Counted from the first letter of the stretch, positions 41,035 through 50,859 are shown. The stretch is 64,000 nucleotides of DNA from DATMNI01 sp035570275 (GCA_035570275.1 DATMNI010000117.1:28896-92895); one strand, 5' to 3'. Translations and numbers: made by a program. The notes: generated by a model from the sequence alone, not told the origin.

Positions 41035-42189
41035 CTATGTTATGGCCTTGAGCGCGTGAACCAGACTGTCCGCAGCCGCGTGGATTTCAAATCTACTGGC
41101 GAACGATTGCCGGGCACGCGCCCGCATCAGTTTCTTATCGTGGTCGGATTGCGAAATCCACGAGGTGAGCAGGGAGCAGGTCCCGGCCAGATCGTCCGTC
41201 GCGACGATGCCGGCGCCATCGTCCCGAATCTCGCGCCAGATGTTGACCTTGTCGGAGATCAGCGGCGGCACCCCGTACGACATGGCTTCCGCCACCACGA
41301 TGCCGAAGTTTTCCTGATGGGATGGCAGCACGAAGACCTCGGCCGTGCTGAGAGCGCTTCGCTTGGTGGCGCCGCCAATCATTCCCGTCCACGTAATCCT
41401 GTCTGAGACCTGAAGCTTAGCCGCCAGACTCGACAGCGACGGGCGGAGCCCGGCCTGGTCGGGCCCGGCGATCACCAGATGCCATTCGGGGTCCGCAGCC
41501 AACACCTGGGCGAACGCGCCAATCGCCAGGTCGCATCCCTTCTTGGGATGAAGCCGTCCCATGAAGAGGGCCAGACGCTTGCCTTGCAAATGAGGAAATT
41601 CCGAGAAGAATGACTTGACCTCAGCCTCGTCCGGTGAAGGAGGCAGCGAGGTGCCGTACCCAACCACTACCTCTCGCGCCGAGTAAAGGCTGAACGACTG
41701 CCGGGCCAGCAAGCGCTCTTCTTCGCAGGTGAACACCACCGCCGCGGCGTCGCGCAGCACCCGGTAGTCGGCCCAGGGCCAATACAGCCATTTCTTGAGA
41801 TGTTTGAGCGGATACTCCCGCTTGAACCATGGGTCCAGCATTCCGTGCGTGAATACCACATACGGGGTAGCAGTGCCATGGAGAGCCCGCCAGGCCGCGA
41901 AACTAGAATATCTCCAGAGTCCGTTTACCACCACCACATCGAATCGCGGCGCATTGGCCCGCAGCCACGGCACCACCCGCGGTGCATAGCCGTACCAGGT
42001 GTGGCGTGGGCCGAGCGCATGTACCGGCAGCGGGAAATCCGTCAGGAAGGGGGCCTTCGGATCGTCGAGAGTAGCCACCTCGACCTGATGTTCGCCGCCG
42101 GCAGTCAAGGTAGCGCCTAACTGTCTTACGCCCTCGATAGGACCGCCATCGGCGGAGCTGGCGGACATGATCAGATGAAGGATTCTCAT
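41035..42189 (-). CDS. Glycosyltransferase family 4
   Basis: 384 residues. GT-B features: MRILHLIMSASSADGGPIEGV at the N-terminus and ALFMGRLHPKKGCDLAIGAF plus VFVLPSHQENFGIVVAEAMSYG (catalytic E-x7-E type) in the C-terminal domain. Overlaps the preceding GT2 gene by 4 bases. Confidence 0.92.
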   Translation of the reverse strand: MRILHLIMSASSADGGPIEGVRQLGATLTAGGEHQVEVATLDDPKAPFLTDFPLPVHALGPRHTWYGYAPRVVPWLRANAPRFDVVVVNGLWRYSSFAAWRALHGTATPYVVFTHGMLDPWFKREYPLKHLKKWLYWPWADYRVLRDAAAVVFTCEEERLLARQSFSLYSAREVVVGYGTSLPPSPDEAEVKSFFSEFPHLQGKRLALFMGRLHPKKGCDLAIGAFAQVLAADPEWHLVIAGPDQAGLRPSLSSLAAKLQVSDRITWTGMIGGATKRSALSTAEVFVLPSHQENFGIVVAEAMSYGVPPLISDKVNIWREIRDDGAGIVATDDLAGTCSLLTSWISQSDHDKKLMRARARQSFASRFEIHAAADSLVHALKAIT

Positions 42190-43031
42190 AGGGTCTTAAC
42201 GGATCGGCTGTTCGTGCCTGCCGCACGCGCGGCGACGCCAATGAACAGATTGCCGAATTGCCGGCGCAAACTAAAACGGTACGCGAGCTGATGGAGCTTC
42301 GGACCCCAGACGGAGAAAAGGGGTGATCGGTTGAGCCGGCCGGCGCTGGCTATTTTGGCGCAAACGCGCCGGTGCTGCCGGGTAGCCTCTTCCACCAGAC
42401 GCCCGGACCCGGTGATGGATGCGCCATAGATTCGGAAGTCTCCCAACACCCGTGGAGTGTGCGCCACGCGCGCGCCCGCCAGGAGCATATCGACGATCAG
42501 TTCGCTGTCCCAACTGATTCGATTCTCCGGGTTGAACCCCCTGGTGCGTTCGAGGATCGATCGGCGAAAGAAAGTCGCCTGCTGCCAGAAGTAGGAAGTG
42601 CGGTTGGCGAATCGCGTCAAGTCCGCCTTATCGACAACCCGGCCCCTCAGGGATGGGCGTCCGCACTCGTCGATGATCCGGATGCTCCCGAGAAGAATGT
42701 CCGTTTCCGGGTGGGACGAGAAAAAGCCGGCGACGTAGTCCAGCGCTCCCGGAGCGAATCGGTCGTCGGCGTTGATATACCCGCAGACGTCGGCATCTTT
42801 GAGCGCGGCGAAACCTTTGTTGAGGCCGTCCGCCGGGCCCTGGTCCGGTTCCATGATGGCGGCTGAAAACTGGGTCCGCCTCCGTTCCACGATCTCGCGG
42901 GAGCCGTCTGTGCTTCCCGGATCCACGATGACGTATTCCAAACGGTGAGGAGTCAAGACGGAGACCGAATCGACGGCCTCCTCAAGAAACCGGGCTTGAT
43001 TGAAGGAGATGGTTACTATGCCTATAGTCAT
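42186..43031 (-). CDS. Glycosyltransferase family 2
   Basis: 281 residues. GT-A domain: TIGIVTISFNQARFLEEAVDS, YVIVDPGSTDGSREIVE, and CGYINADDRFAPGALDYV with the metal-binding D-D pair. Overlaps neighbours by 4 bases on each side. Confidence 0.92.
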   Translation of the reverse strand: MTIGIVTISFNQARFLEEAVDSVSVLTPHRLEYVIVDPGSTDGSREIVERRRTQFSAAIMEPDQGPADGLNKGFAALKDADVCGYINADDRFAPGALDYVAGFFSSHPETDILLGSIRIIDECGRPSLRGRVVDKADLTRFANRTSYFWQQATFFRRSILERTRGFNPENRISWDSELIVDMLLAGARVAHTPRVLGDFRIYGASITGSGRLVEEATRQHRRVCAKIASAGRLNRSPLFSVWGPKLHQLAYRFSLRRQFGNLFIGVAARAAGTNSRSVKTL

Positions 43032-44335
43032 CGGAGTGGCCGGGGTGAGTATGGACCGGGTGAATATTCCAGATGTGCCGCACCGGCCATGGCAGGTTGG
43101 CGGCGGATCCAGACATTACCGATCATGCGCCTTCGCCCGGCAGTCTGCGCGGCCTGGAGCCAGCCGTTCGCCACGATGAATGCACAAAGGGCAAAAGCAA
43201 CGTCCAGCCGGTGGCCCCCGTTAAACGGGCTGGACAGAAGGTGCACGAGTCCGGTGAACAACAACAAGAGCAGCACCAATTGTGGGTTTTTGACGTGCCG
43301 CTCCGACTGCCAGACGGCCCGTATGCCGCGAACAATGGCGACGCCGTACAGCACCGGAAAAATCAAGGCGAGCAGCCCTCCCTCGAACCAGGCCTGCAGC
43401 ACCATGGAGTGGGCCTGGAAGGTTCCTTCGCCTACATTGTTGTTCGCCTGATAACCATTATCTCGCTGCTTTCCGTTCACGGCGTCAAGCAGATTGGCGT
43501 TGGTCGCCCATGAACCGTGGCCGATCAGCGGCGAAGAGAAGATCTCAGCCGCGGCAACCTGGACGCCAGCCAATCGCCAGGTGTCGGAATTGGCTCTGCG
43601 CTCGGAGAACTCGCTGCCATTGAGAAGCGATCCCGCCACCAGGAGAGCGGCCAGACCGAGGGCGGCGAAGGTGGCCGGCCAGGCGAGAACTCTCCAACGG
43701 CTGGCACGGACCAGATTCGCCAGAAGAACCGCGCCTACAGCCACGCAGAGCGCACCCTGAGAGCGTGAATCGAGGTAAACGTGCAGCATCCCAAGCGCCA
43801 TGAAGGCCAATGGAGCCAAAGCCGTCTTCAAGAGCCTGAGATTCCCCAGCACCAGGGCAACGGCCATCGTCACAGGAACCCCGAGATCGAGCTTCCAGTA
43901 AGCCAGAAATGGTTGCCCGCTTAAGCCAGCCAGGGCCAACGCGCCCGCCGCCGCCGCATAGCCGAGCGCCACGGCCTGCAATCGCGAACCGGAGTAGCCG
44001 ACCACCGCGGCCATTCCGAAGACATCGATCAGCACGAAGATCACGCGCGCGCTCCCCCGCATCATGTCTTTCGCCGGCGCGCCGACGATCAAGTCTGACA
44101 GGAGATACCCGACGATCATCAACAACATAGACAGGGCGAGCGGCCGCATCAGGCGCGGCCATTTCTTCATTGAGGTATGTTTGCGCAGCAGGGCGTGAAA
44201 GAGAGCGCCCAGCAGGAGGATCTCTCCAACATAGAGCGTGCCGATGAGTTCCACGGGTATCGGCAGGGTCGCACCAATGAGCGCGGGCCAAATCAAACTC
44301 GTCCAGGGTGATTTGGCGGTCTTGAGGTCATTCAT
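43028..44335 (-). CDS. O-antigen ligase/polymerase family (Wzy-like)
   Basis: 435 residues from the ATG at 44335, which overlaps the previous stop; the open frame above it is antisense to other genes. About ten membrane helices and a large periplasmic loop (LIGHGSWATNANLLDAVNGKQ to GEGTFQAHSMVLQAWFEGG) characteristic of the Wzy_C/O-antigen ligase superfamily. Likely polymerises the repeat unit made by this locus. Confidence 0.85.
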   Translation of the reverse strand: MNDLKTAKSPWTSLIWPALIGATLPIPVELIGTLYVGEILLLGALFHALLRKHTSMKKWPRLMRPLALSMLLMIVGYLLSDLIVGAPAKDMMRGSARVIFVLIDVFGMAAVVGYSGSRLQAVALGYAAAAGALALAGLSGQPFLAYWKLDLGVPVTMAVALVLGNLRLLKTALAPLAFMALGMLHVYLDSRSQGALCVAVGAVLLANLVRASRWRVLAWPATFAALGLAALLVAGSLLNGSEFSERRANSDTWRLAGVQVAAAEIFSSPLIGHGSWATNANLLDAVNGKQRDNGYQANNNVGEGTFQAHSMVLQAWFEGGLLALIFPVLYGVAIVRGIRAVWQSERHVKNPQLVLLLLLFTGLVHLLSSPFNGGHRLDVAFALCAFIVANGWLQAAQTAGRRRMIGNVWIRRQPAMAGAAHLEYSPGPYSPRPLR

Positions 44336-44955
44336 CGCGGCACCCCGATGGACTTGGACAGCAGGCGCGCGGGAACCCCAACGGCGGTAGCTCCGGGGGG
44401 AACATCTCTTACCACCACAGAGTTTGCCCCAATGACGGCGCCCGAGCCGATCGAGATCCCGCCGACCACCACGGCGCCGGCGCCAATTGTGACACCGTCG
44501 CCCAGTACAGGAGAGGCGTGATCGTCGCCTGGCGTCAGCTTTTCCCCTAAAGTGGTGCCTTGCAGCAGGGTGCAGTTGGCGCCGATCACCACCAGGGTCC
44601 CCACCACGATTCCAACCGGGTGGCGTATCACCAACCCTGCGCCGACGCTGGCGCCGGGTTGAATGTCCGCCCCGGTGATCTTCACGGTATAGGCTGCGAT
44701 CGCCAACCCGAGCCAGACATGGTCCGCCCTCCACGCTTGATTCGCCAGGCGATACAGAAACGTCGCCCGAAACCCGGGGTTCACGAAATAAGCGCGGAGC
44801 ACACGGATAAGGCTGGCCGGCCGTCCATAGGAGCGTTGATAGTCGGCGATGATCAGATCTTTCATGCCCTGGCTCGCCAGTCCGCTCGGATGAAAGAGCG
44901 CACCGGCGCCCATGCCAATTGCGGTTGCCGTATTAGTCATAGAGGGAAATGTCAT
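44332..44955 (-). CDS. Serine acetyltransferase-like O-acetyltransferase
   Basis: 207 residues from the ATG at 44955. CysE-like region DLIIADYQRSYGRPASLIRVL and hexapeptide repeats (GADIQPGASVGAGLVIRHPVGIVVG; GDGVTIGAGAVVVGGISIGSG). In an exopolysaccharide operon such proteins usually acetylate a sugar rather than serine. Overlaps the polymerase gene by 4 bases. Confidence 0.85.
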   Translation of the reverse strand: MTFPSMTNTATAIGMGAGALFHPSGLASQGMKDLIIADYQRSYGRPASLIRVLRAYFVNPGFRATFLYRLANQAWRADHVWLGLAIAAYTVKITGADIQPGASVGAGLVIRHPVGIVVGTLVVIGANCTLLQGTTLGEKLTPGDDHASPVLGDGVTIGAGAVVVGGISIGSGAVIGANSVVVRDVPPGATAVGVPARLLSKSIGVPR

Positions 44956-44996
44956 TTCGTGCAGTTCATACTCAACATGCTTGTTTGCGGTACGAA

Positions 44997-45548
44997 TCAC
45001 CGGGCTTCTTGTCCGAATGGGATGGACCTCAAAACGCGCGCTGGCGTGCCCACTGCGATCACTCCGGCGGCAACATCCTTCGTCACCACGGCGCCAGCCC
45101 CAATGATCGATCGGGCACCGATCCGGACTCCCGGTAGGATGATCGCCCCGGATCCGATCCATACGCCGTCTTCGATCACTACCGGTCCCCCGATAACCTT
45201 AGTCGAATAGGGGTAGGAATTCGCGTCGTGGGTTGCGGACGTGATGACCACATGGGCTGCGATGAGGACGTCGTTGCCGATTGTCACGCCGAATTGCCCC
45301 CACATTTGAACGTAATCGTTCAACGACGAACTCGACCCTATGTGAACCCGGTGAGCGTGGTGGATGGTTACGCCTTTGAAAAACTCGGTTCGCTCGCCCA
45401 GCGAGCCAAGGCAGGTTCGCCAGTACAGCCAGTTGATTCCCCTCATGGCATTCTTTAGCATTGGGATGCCAGGAGTGTTGCGGCGTACGGTAGCCAGCGC
45501 GCCGCCAATCTTGGCCAGGGTACCCCAGCCAGTGCCGCGGCGAATCAA
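44997..45548 (-). CDS. Hexapeptide acyltransferase (maltose-O-acetyltransferase-like)
   Basis: 183 residues of left-handed beta-helix repeats: HIGSSSSLNDYVQMWGQFGVTIGNDVLIAAHVVITSATHD (shown by its ends at about 45360-45240) and GVWIGSGAIILPGVRIGARSIIGAGAVV. The His of TSATHD is the expected catalytic base. Overlaps the flippase gene by 4 bases. Confidence 0.88.
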   Translation of the reverse strand: MIRRGTGWGTLAKIGGALATVRRNTPGIPMLKNAMRGINWLYWRTCLGSLGERTEFFKGVTIHHAHRVHIGSSSSLNDYVQMWGQFGVTIGNDVLIAAHVVITSATHDANSYPYSTKVIGGPVVIEDGVWIGSGAIILPGVRIGARSIIGAGAVVTKDVAAGVIAVGTPARVLRSIPFGQEAR

Positions 45549-47062
45549 GATACGGCCTCGGACGTTTTCGCCAGCGCCGTCTGGTGAGAGGTCCGTTTAG
45601 CTGCGGGGCTTAACGATAGTCTCGAAAGCGTGACGGCGCCGGCGAGAAACGCCATCAGCACCGGTCCGGCCCACGGCGCCCATTTCGACCAGGATGCGCC
45701 CAACGTCATGGCTTCGATCCCGTATTCGATCAAAAGTCCGGCCGCCACCAGCGGAACACCGAATGCGTTGGCCTTTGAGGCGTAAATGGACCAAGGGACC
45801 GTATAGTCTTTATGGAACCGGATGATGATCACCGCGCTTCCTGTGAGCAGGGCCGCCACCGATCCGGCGACGACACCTCGAATACCGTAATAATGCGCCA
45901 GAGGCAGGGCGTAGAGCAGGTTGCAGATTCCAACCGTCATGTTGCCGGCTGCGATCCAAAACGCGCTGCCGACGCCCAGCAAACTGAAATACGCCGGGCC
46001 GATAAAAGTCTGCAAACCAACCGCCAGTGCCAGAGCCAGAAGAAGATGAACGAACTCGGGGTTGAACTTTCCGAGCCACAGCATGGAAATCAGCGGCGCC
46101 GATGCAATCAGAACCGCCAGCGTCGGCAGCAGCATGGCGCTCATGTTCTCGACCGCGGTTTCGTAGAGATGCACAACCGCCCGTTTCCCCTTTTCATTGG
46201 CTGCCGCGGCCATCGGCAGAATCGATTGCTGGGGAGCGGTAATCAGGCCCCGAAACTGACTGGCCACCCGGTTGGCCATCTCATACAGGCCGACATCCGC
46301 GAGTCCTCCATATCTGGCCAGGAGACCCTTTGTGACGGGTTCGCACAGCAACATGGCGATGCCCGCAACCTGGTAGGAAGTCGAGTAGCCGATCATCTCG
46401 CGAAAAGCGGCTTTTTGCCACTTACGCGGCACCAGAGGTACGCCGGGCAGGATGCGGCGCAGGACAATCCAGCCTGTAGCCGCCATTAGAATCGCTTGGA
46501 ACAGTTGGGCCCAGGCCAAGCCGATCAGCCCATGAGAATGTGAGAGCGCAACCGCCAGAGTGACAAATATAACGTTGCCGGCAATGGCCAGCATGGCGCG
46601 AAGATCCAGCCGGGCGCATCCATCCAGGGATCCTTGGACGGCGCCGGAGACCGAGGACACAATCATCGAAGCCACCGCGTAAGGCAGCAGCGCCAGGCCC
46701 ACCGCAATGTTCTCGTGCGGGACTACTTTAGCTAATGCGATTCGAAGAATCGGGAAAGCCAGCACGCCAAGCCCCGTAACCAGCGCAATGACCGAGATGA
46801 CCCCGGTTTCGACGGCAAGGACGGCCCGGGGTGTGTCATTCAATGCGCGGTATCGTGCCACGAACCGCCCCAGACTGCCGGAAAGGCCCAGATCGGTGAA
46901 ACGTGCGACGCCGGTCGTCGCCAGCACCAGCGACCAGAGCCCGAGATTGACCGGACCCAGCGTGCGGTAGATGAATCTGTATAAAATGAAGAGTGTTATG
47001 CCCGAAACTACTACCTGTAAAGTAAGTAGTACGGACGTTTTGTTAAGCGCGGGCAGTCTCAT
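45545..47062 (-). CDS. Wzx-type polysaccharide flippase
   Basis: 505 residues from the ATG at 47062. About twelve to fourteen membrane helices and a MATE/Wzx-like start (KTSVLLTLQVVVSGITLFILYRFIYRTLGPVNLG, residues about 6-40). It should flip the undecaprenyl-linked repeat unit to the periplasm. No Shine-Dalgarno is obvious; the longer frame to 47164 is unlikely coding. Confidence 0.88.
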   Translation of the reverse strand: MRLPALNKTSVLLTLQVVVSGITLFILYRFIYRTLGPVNLGLWSLVLATTGVARFTDLGLSGSLGRFVARYRALNDTPRAVLAVETGVISVIALVTGLGVLAFPILRIALAKVVPHENIAVGLALLPYAVASMIVSSVSGAVQGSLDGCARLDLRAMLAIAGNVIFVTLAVALSHSHGLIGLAWAQLFQAILMAATGWIVLRRILPGVPLVPRKWQKAAFREMIGYSTSYQVAGIAMLLCEPVTKGLLARYGGLADVGLYEMANRVASQFRGLITAPQQSILPMAAAANEKGKRAVVHLYETAVENMSAMLLPTLAVLIASAPLISMLWLGKFNPEFVHLLLALALAVGLQTFIGPAYFSLLGVGSAFWIAAGNMTVGICNLLYALPLAHYYGIRGVVAGSVAALLTGSAVIIIRFHKDYTVPWSIYASKANAFGVPLVAAGLLIEYGIEAMTLGASWSKWAPWAGPVLMAFLAGAVTLSRLSLSPAAKRTSHQTALAKTSEAVS

Positions 47063-47208
47063 ATTTGATCGTGTTTTACCGTTGTCAGGCTGGCGGCTTC
47101 TGCGTGCGGGCGGCAATTGAAATCGTCCGCGGGAACCGTACCGGAAAGCGTTCCCGCGGGACATTGCCTGGTGCCTGCGATGGTCTAATGCCTACGTTGG
47201 TCGAATGC

Positions 47209-49422
47209 TTACGATTTGAGCGGCTTGTAGTATTTGGAATAATATTTCCCGTAGTACCCGTAGTAGTAATAACGGTCGCTCATGTCCGCGCGGACTTCGT
47301 TCAAGACTACTCCAATCACATTCGTCTTGATGCGCCTCAGGCTGTTGAGGACGCTGGCGACGGCGTTGCGGTTGGTCTGGCCGGCCATGGTAATGACCAC
47401 GACTCCGTCCACGACCGCGGCCATCTGGAGAGGCTCGGCAAACCCAAGGAGCGGCGGGCCATCGACGATGACCAAGTCATATTCCTTTTCGGCTTCGGCC
47501 AGCAACTTATCGAGGACGCCGCCAAGGCGGTCGGCGGCGCGGCGCGACGCCGGGCCAGCGGTGATCACGTCGAGATCGGGATAGATTTCCGACTTCTGGA
47601 TGGCATCGCGCCAGTCGATCTCACCGCTGACGTGGGTGGACATTCCCTTGAGGTTCGGTAACCCGAGGCGGCCGTGGACTCCGGGACGCCGCAGATCGGC
47701 GTCGATCAGCAAAGTCTTGCGGTTTTGCAGGCTGTGGGCAATCGCCAGGTGGACGGAGGTGGTGGTCTTGCCCTCGCGCGGGGTGGCTGACGTCGTCAGG
47801 ATCGACCGTGGGCGGCGGCCCAGGTCGGCCAGGAGGATGGAATCCCGCAGCGTCCTGATAGCCTCTTCAAACGCCGCGGCCTGACCGCTGAGGCGATCGG
47901 AATGCATCAGTGCGCCGGCTACGTTCGAATTGGTCCTGACCGGCAGAAACTTGCCGCGCCAGGACTTCACCACCGGAAGCGAGCCGAGGACTACGGTCTT
48001 GAGACCGCGCTGGATTTGCTCGGGGTCGCGAACCGTGTTATCCAGAACGTCGGCGACTACGGCAGCGCCCACCGCCAGCAGGGTGGAGCAGAGGAATGCG
48101 AGGATTGCGTTCAGCAATTGATTCGGGAAGACCGGCGCGAGCGGCGGCCGGGCGGAATCGGAAAGGCGGATGGAACTGTTCTGGAAGCTGGAGTTGATGC
48201 CGGCTTCCTTGATCTTGCGTACCAGCTCGTCATAGAGGGTCTTGTCGCCGTCGGCTTCCCGCTTGAGGGACTTGTACTCGAAGAAACGGGCGTTGAGGTG
48301 GTCGAACTCGTTCTTGATCTCGGCCACGGCGCTCTTGAGCATGCCTTCGCGATTGGCCGCTTCCTGGTACTCCAGGCTGACGCGCTGCGTGATATCGGTT
48401 CGCAACAAAGCGAACTGACGTTCCAGCTCGGTTACCTGGGAGAGGGACTTCTTGTACTCCGGGTGGCTGGCGCCGTATTGCGTTTTCACCACCACAAACT
48501 TCTCGCGGGCCTCATCCAGGTGGTCCGCCAGCCGGCGGAGTTGTTCGCCTTGCGTGGACGCCTTGGCGGCTTCCAGCGAACCGGTCTTCACCGAATCGTA
48601 GGCGGCCTGCTTGCGGACGCGATCGCCCTGGGCGGTGGTGAACTCGGCATTGAGCTGGAGCAGGCGGGCGGAGAGAATGCTGGTCTTCTCCTCGGGGTTG
48701 ATGACGCTCAGGTCCTTTTCAAACTGTGCCTGGGCGCCGGAGGATCGCTCCATCTTAGCCTTTAGCTCCTCGATCTGCTTTTCCATGAAGGCGGAGAGCC
48801 CGGCGGTGGCGCGGAAACGGATGTCGTACGTATGCTGGATATAACTATCGGCGATACCGTTGGCGACATTGGCGGCCAGTTCGGGATTGGTCGAACGGTA
48901 GCTGATGAGCAGCAGATAGGTATTTGGCGGACGTGTGACCTTGAGGCTTCCGAGAGCCACGGGGGCATTTTGGACGCGCGCGGCGGGTAGCGCCGTTTTG
49001 GTTGTATCCAGGAGATTGAATTTCTCAGCCACGGGGCGCAGAACGGAATCCGACTGGATGGCGTTCACCTGGGTGGCGAGGAACTGATCCGCGTCGTTGG
49101 GCGCCGACCGCGTAGCATCCTGGCCAATAAAGCCTTCGGGAGCTTGCCGGTCGATATCGATAGTGGCGGTGGCTTCATAGATCGGGGTGAGGCGCGAAGA
49201 CACCACCACGGTGGAAGCCACGCAGACCAGGACGAAGGCGCTGATCCTCCATTTGTGGCGGCGCAGGATCCAGAGGTAGTGGGAGAGGGGGACGATGGGC
49301 TCCTCGGGCTCCTGTTGGCTATTACCGTAGGGTTGTTGGAATGTGACGTATTCAGGGACCACGGGAACGGAGCCGTTGGCCTCCGGAGCCGGCAGGGCGA
49401 GCATTGATTTTTCGTTAGGCAT
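47209..49422 (-). CDS. Polysaccharide co-polymerase / BY-type tyrosine autokinase (Wzc-like)
   Basis: 737 residues. N-terminal Wzz domain with a first helix (ISAFVLVCVASTVVV, about 58-72), long periplasmic coiled coil (about 190-400), second helix (LLNAILAFLCSTLLAVGAAVV), then the kinase: Walker A variant SATPREGKTTTS (Lys about 552), Walker A' TLLIDADLRRP and Walker B DLVIVDGPPLL. The tail RYYYYGYYGKYYSKYYKPLKS is a dense tyrosine cluster for autophosphorylation. It controls chain length together with the Wza-like exporter and the CpsB-type phosphatase nearby. Confidence 0.95.
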   Translation of the reverse strand: MPNEKSMLALPAPEANGSVPVVPEYVTFQQPYGNSQQEPEEPIVPLSHYLWILRRHKWRISAFVLVCVASTVVVSSRLTPIYEATATIDIDRQAPEGFIGQDATRSAPNDADQFLATQVNAIQSDSVLRPVAEKFNLLDTTKTALPAARVQNAPVALGSLKVTRPPNTYLLLISYRSTNPELAANVANGIADSYIQHTYDIRFRATAGLSAFMEKQIEELKAKMERSSGAQAQFEKDLSVINPEEKTSILSARLLQLNAEFTTAQGDRVRKQAAYDSVKTGSLEAAKASTQGEQLRRLADHLDEAREKFVVVKTQYGASHPEYKKSLSQVTELERQFALLRTDITQRVSLEYQEAANREGMLKSAVAEIKNEFDHLNARFFEYKSLKREADGDKTLYDELVRKIKEAGINSSFQNSSIRLSDSARPPLAPVFPNQLLNAILAFLCSTLLAVGAAVVADVLDNTVRDPEQIQRGLKTVVLGSLPVVKSWRGKFLPVRTNSNVAGALMHSDRLSGQAAAFEEAIRTLRDSILLADLGRRPRSILTTSATPREGKTTTSVHLAIAHSLQNRKTLLIDADLRRPGVHGRLGLPNLKGMSTHVSGEIDWRDAIQKSEIYPDLDVITAGPASRRAADRLGGVLDKLLAEAEKEYDLVIVDGPPLLGFAEPLQMAAVVDGVVVITMAGQTNRNAVASVLNSLRRIKTNVIGVVLNEVRADMSDRYYYYGYYGKYYSKYYKPLKS

Positions 49423-49452
49423 GTTTATCTTGGATTTATCTGTAGGTGTAGA

Positions 49453-50397
49453 TCAGGGCCTGAGAGAGTAGATCAGGGCGCTTGAGGCGCCGCCGCCGAA
49501 TATGAGAAGCTTCTCCAGTACGGCCAGGCCCATGCGCTTGCCGCTGTTGTCCGGGATATAAAGGATGTCATTGGCGGTCAGGGTGACATCGGGAGCCTGC
49601 CGCTTCATGATCTTATCGAGCGGAACGGCGATTTCGTTCTTGGCGCCGGCGCCTTCGCGACGGTAAATGAAGGCGTGTTTGTCGGCGTAGGGCGCCAGCC
49701 CTTCGGCCAGGGCGAGCATTTGCATGACGGTAGTATCGGTCCCGTCCTGAACGGGGAAGGCGCCGGGCTTCTTGATGTTGCCCATGACATAGATCTTGCC
49801 GATTTCCGGAACGCGGATCTCTTCGCCGCCCGTCAGTATCAGGTTGAGGGCCGGATCGGCATCGTCGAAGAGGCTGCGCACCGGGATTCGACGGGTGAGC
49901 ATGATGGATTTGCCGTCGGCCTCGGGCTGCGAGCGGCTGACGAGGATTTCGCGGCCGGCATCGTTGGTGAGGCCTTGCGCACGGGCGAGGGCTTCCAAAA
50001 GGGTGGTGGGGCCTTCGGCTTGAAAGACCAGCGGCATCTTCACGCTGCCGGAGACGCTGATGGGGTGGCTGTGGTACTCGGCTATGGTGACGGTGACGAC
50101 GGGACTTACCAGGATCTCTTCGTCGCTGAGGGCGGTACTGATGGCTGCTTCCAGATCCGCGGGAGTGAGGCCGTTGGCCTTGATGCGCTCCTTGAGCATG
50201 GGAAGGGCCAGATAACCGTCGGCGGCGATACGGATGGTGCGGCTTAACTCCGGCGCATCGTAGACGGACACGGCAATGAGATCATTCGGGCCGACAGGCT
50301 GGGATGGCAGGTTTCCGCCGACTTCGGAGACGACGTGTTTGGTCGGCTGCGCAAAGGCACAGGAAACGGAGAGTATCACAAAGAATAGGATTCGCAT
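49453..50397 (-). CDS. Polysaccharide export protein (Wza-like)
   Basis: 314 residues. Signal peptide (RILFFVILSVSCAFA), polysaccharide-export domain (PVGPNDLIAVSVYDAPELSRTIRIAADGYLALP, residues about 36-68) and two SLBB-type domains (HPISVSGSVKMPLVFQAEGP; KIYVMGNIKKPGAFPVQDG). No lipobox Cys at the signal-peptide end is clear. A C-terminal hydrophobic segment may span the outer membrane. Thirty bases upstream of the kinase gene. Confidence 0.93.
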   Translation of the reverse strand: MRILFFVILSVSCAFAQPTKHVVSEVGGNLPSQPVGPNDLIAVSVYDAPELSRTIRIAADGYLALPMLKERIKANGLTPADLEAAISTALSDEEILVSPVVTVTIAEYHSHPISVSGSVKMPLVFQAEGPTTLLEALARAQGLTNDAGREILVSRSQPEADGKSIMLTRRIPVRSLFDDADPALNLILTGGEEIRVPEIGKIYVMGNIKKPGAFPVQDGTDTTVMQMLALAEGLAPYADKHAFIYRREGAGAKNEIAVPLDKIMKRQAPDVTLTANDILYIPDNSGKRMGLAVLEKLLIFGGGASSALIYSLRP

Positions 50398-50425
50398 AGG
50401 GGAGCCTCTACTTTAATTTTTGCTT

Positions 50426-50695
50426 CTACCTTTCGGAAACGTTGAGGTCGGCGCTGGAACCGGCCAGCGCGTTGACCAGGCGCGACATGGAGACTTCTAG
50501 AATGGAAAGACGACGGTGGAGCACGGCCAGCCGGTCTGAGAAATCCTCGCCATTGGCGTGCGGAGTGTTTAAGATCACTTGGCGAGCGAAGGCGGACAGG
50601 CAGGCGGCTCCTTGCCGATCGCAAGCGATTTTCAGTTGCTCGAATTCTTCATCTGTGACACGAAAGTTTACGAAACGGCCTCGAGCTTTCAGCAT
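50426..50695 (-). CDS. Ribbon-helix-helix (MobC-like) protein of the EPS operon
   Basis: 89 residues from the ATG at 50695. RFVNFRVTDEEFEQLKIACDRQG followed by LSAFARQVIL is an RHH DNA-binding fold like that of relaxosome MobC proteins; the C-terminal half is a heptad-rich helix. No relaxase is nearby, so a local transcription regulator of the exopolysaccharide genes is more likely. Confidence 0.7.
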   Translation of the reverse strand: MLKARGRFVNFRVTDEEFEQLKIACDRQGAACLSAFARQVILNTPHANGEDFSDRLAVLHRRLSILEVSMSRLVNALAGSSADLNVSER

Positions 50696-50732
50696 GCATT
50701 GATCTCCGTGGGAATGGCTCGTTATACAACCA

Positions 50733-50775
50733 GGGGACAAGCTTCGCCAATACGGTCACAGGCTCCGTTTTCCCC
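50733..50775 (-). ncRNA. EPS leader motif, downstream copy
   Basis: Reading on the minus strand: GGGGAAAAC, GCCTGTGACCG, TATTGGCGAAGC, TTGTCCCC. The outer GGGG/CCCC can pair. Closely resembles the motif at 50816-50859. Candidate structured element in the mRNA leader. Confidence 0.45.
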
Positions 50776-50815
50776 TGCTACGGCTGAGGCTAATCAACCG
50801 TTCAACCGCCACTCT

Positions 50816-50859
50816 GGCAAGGCTTCGCCATATCGAGTCACATGCCTTGGCTTTTCCCC
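50816..50859 (-). ncRNA. EPS leader motif, upstream copy
   Basis: Minus strand: GGGGAAAAG, then CAAGGC paired perfectly with GCCTTG around a 20-base loop containing TGTGAC and ATGGCGAA. Shares GGGGAAAA, TGTGAC and GGCGAAGC with the copy 80 bases further down. Confidence 0.45.

Noticed and set aside
50733..50859. c-di-GMP (GEMM) riboswitch
   Set aside because: The conserved GEMM core and tetraloop-receptor pattern could not be matched; left as an unassigned duplicated motif.
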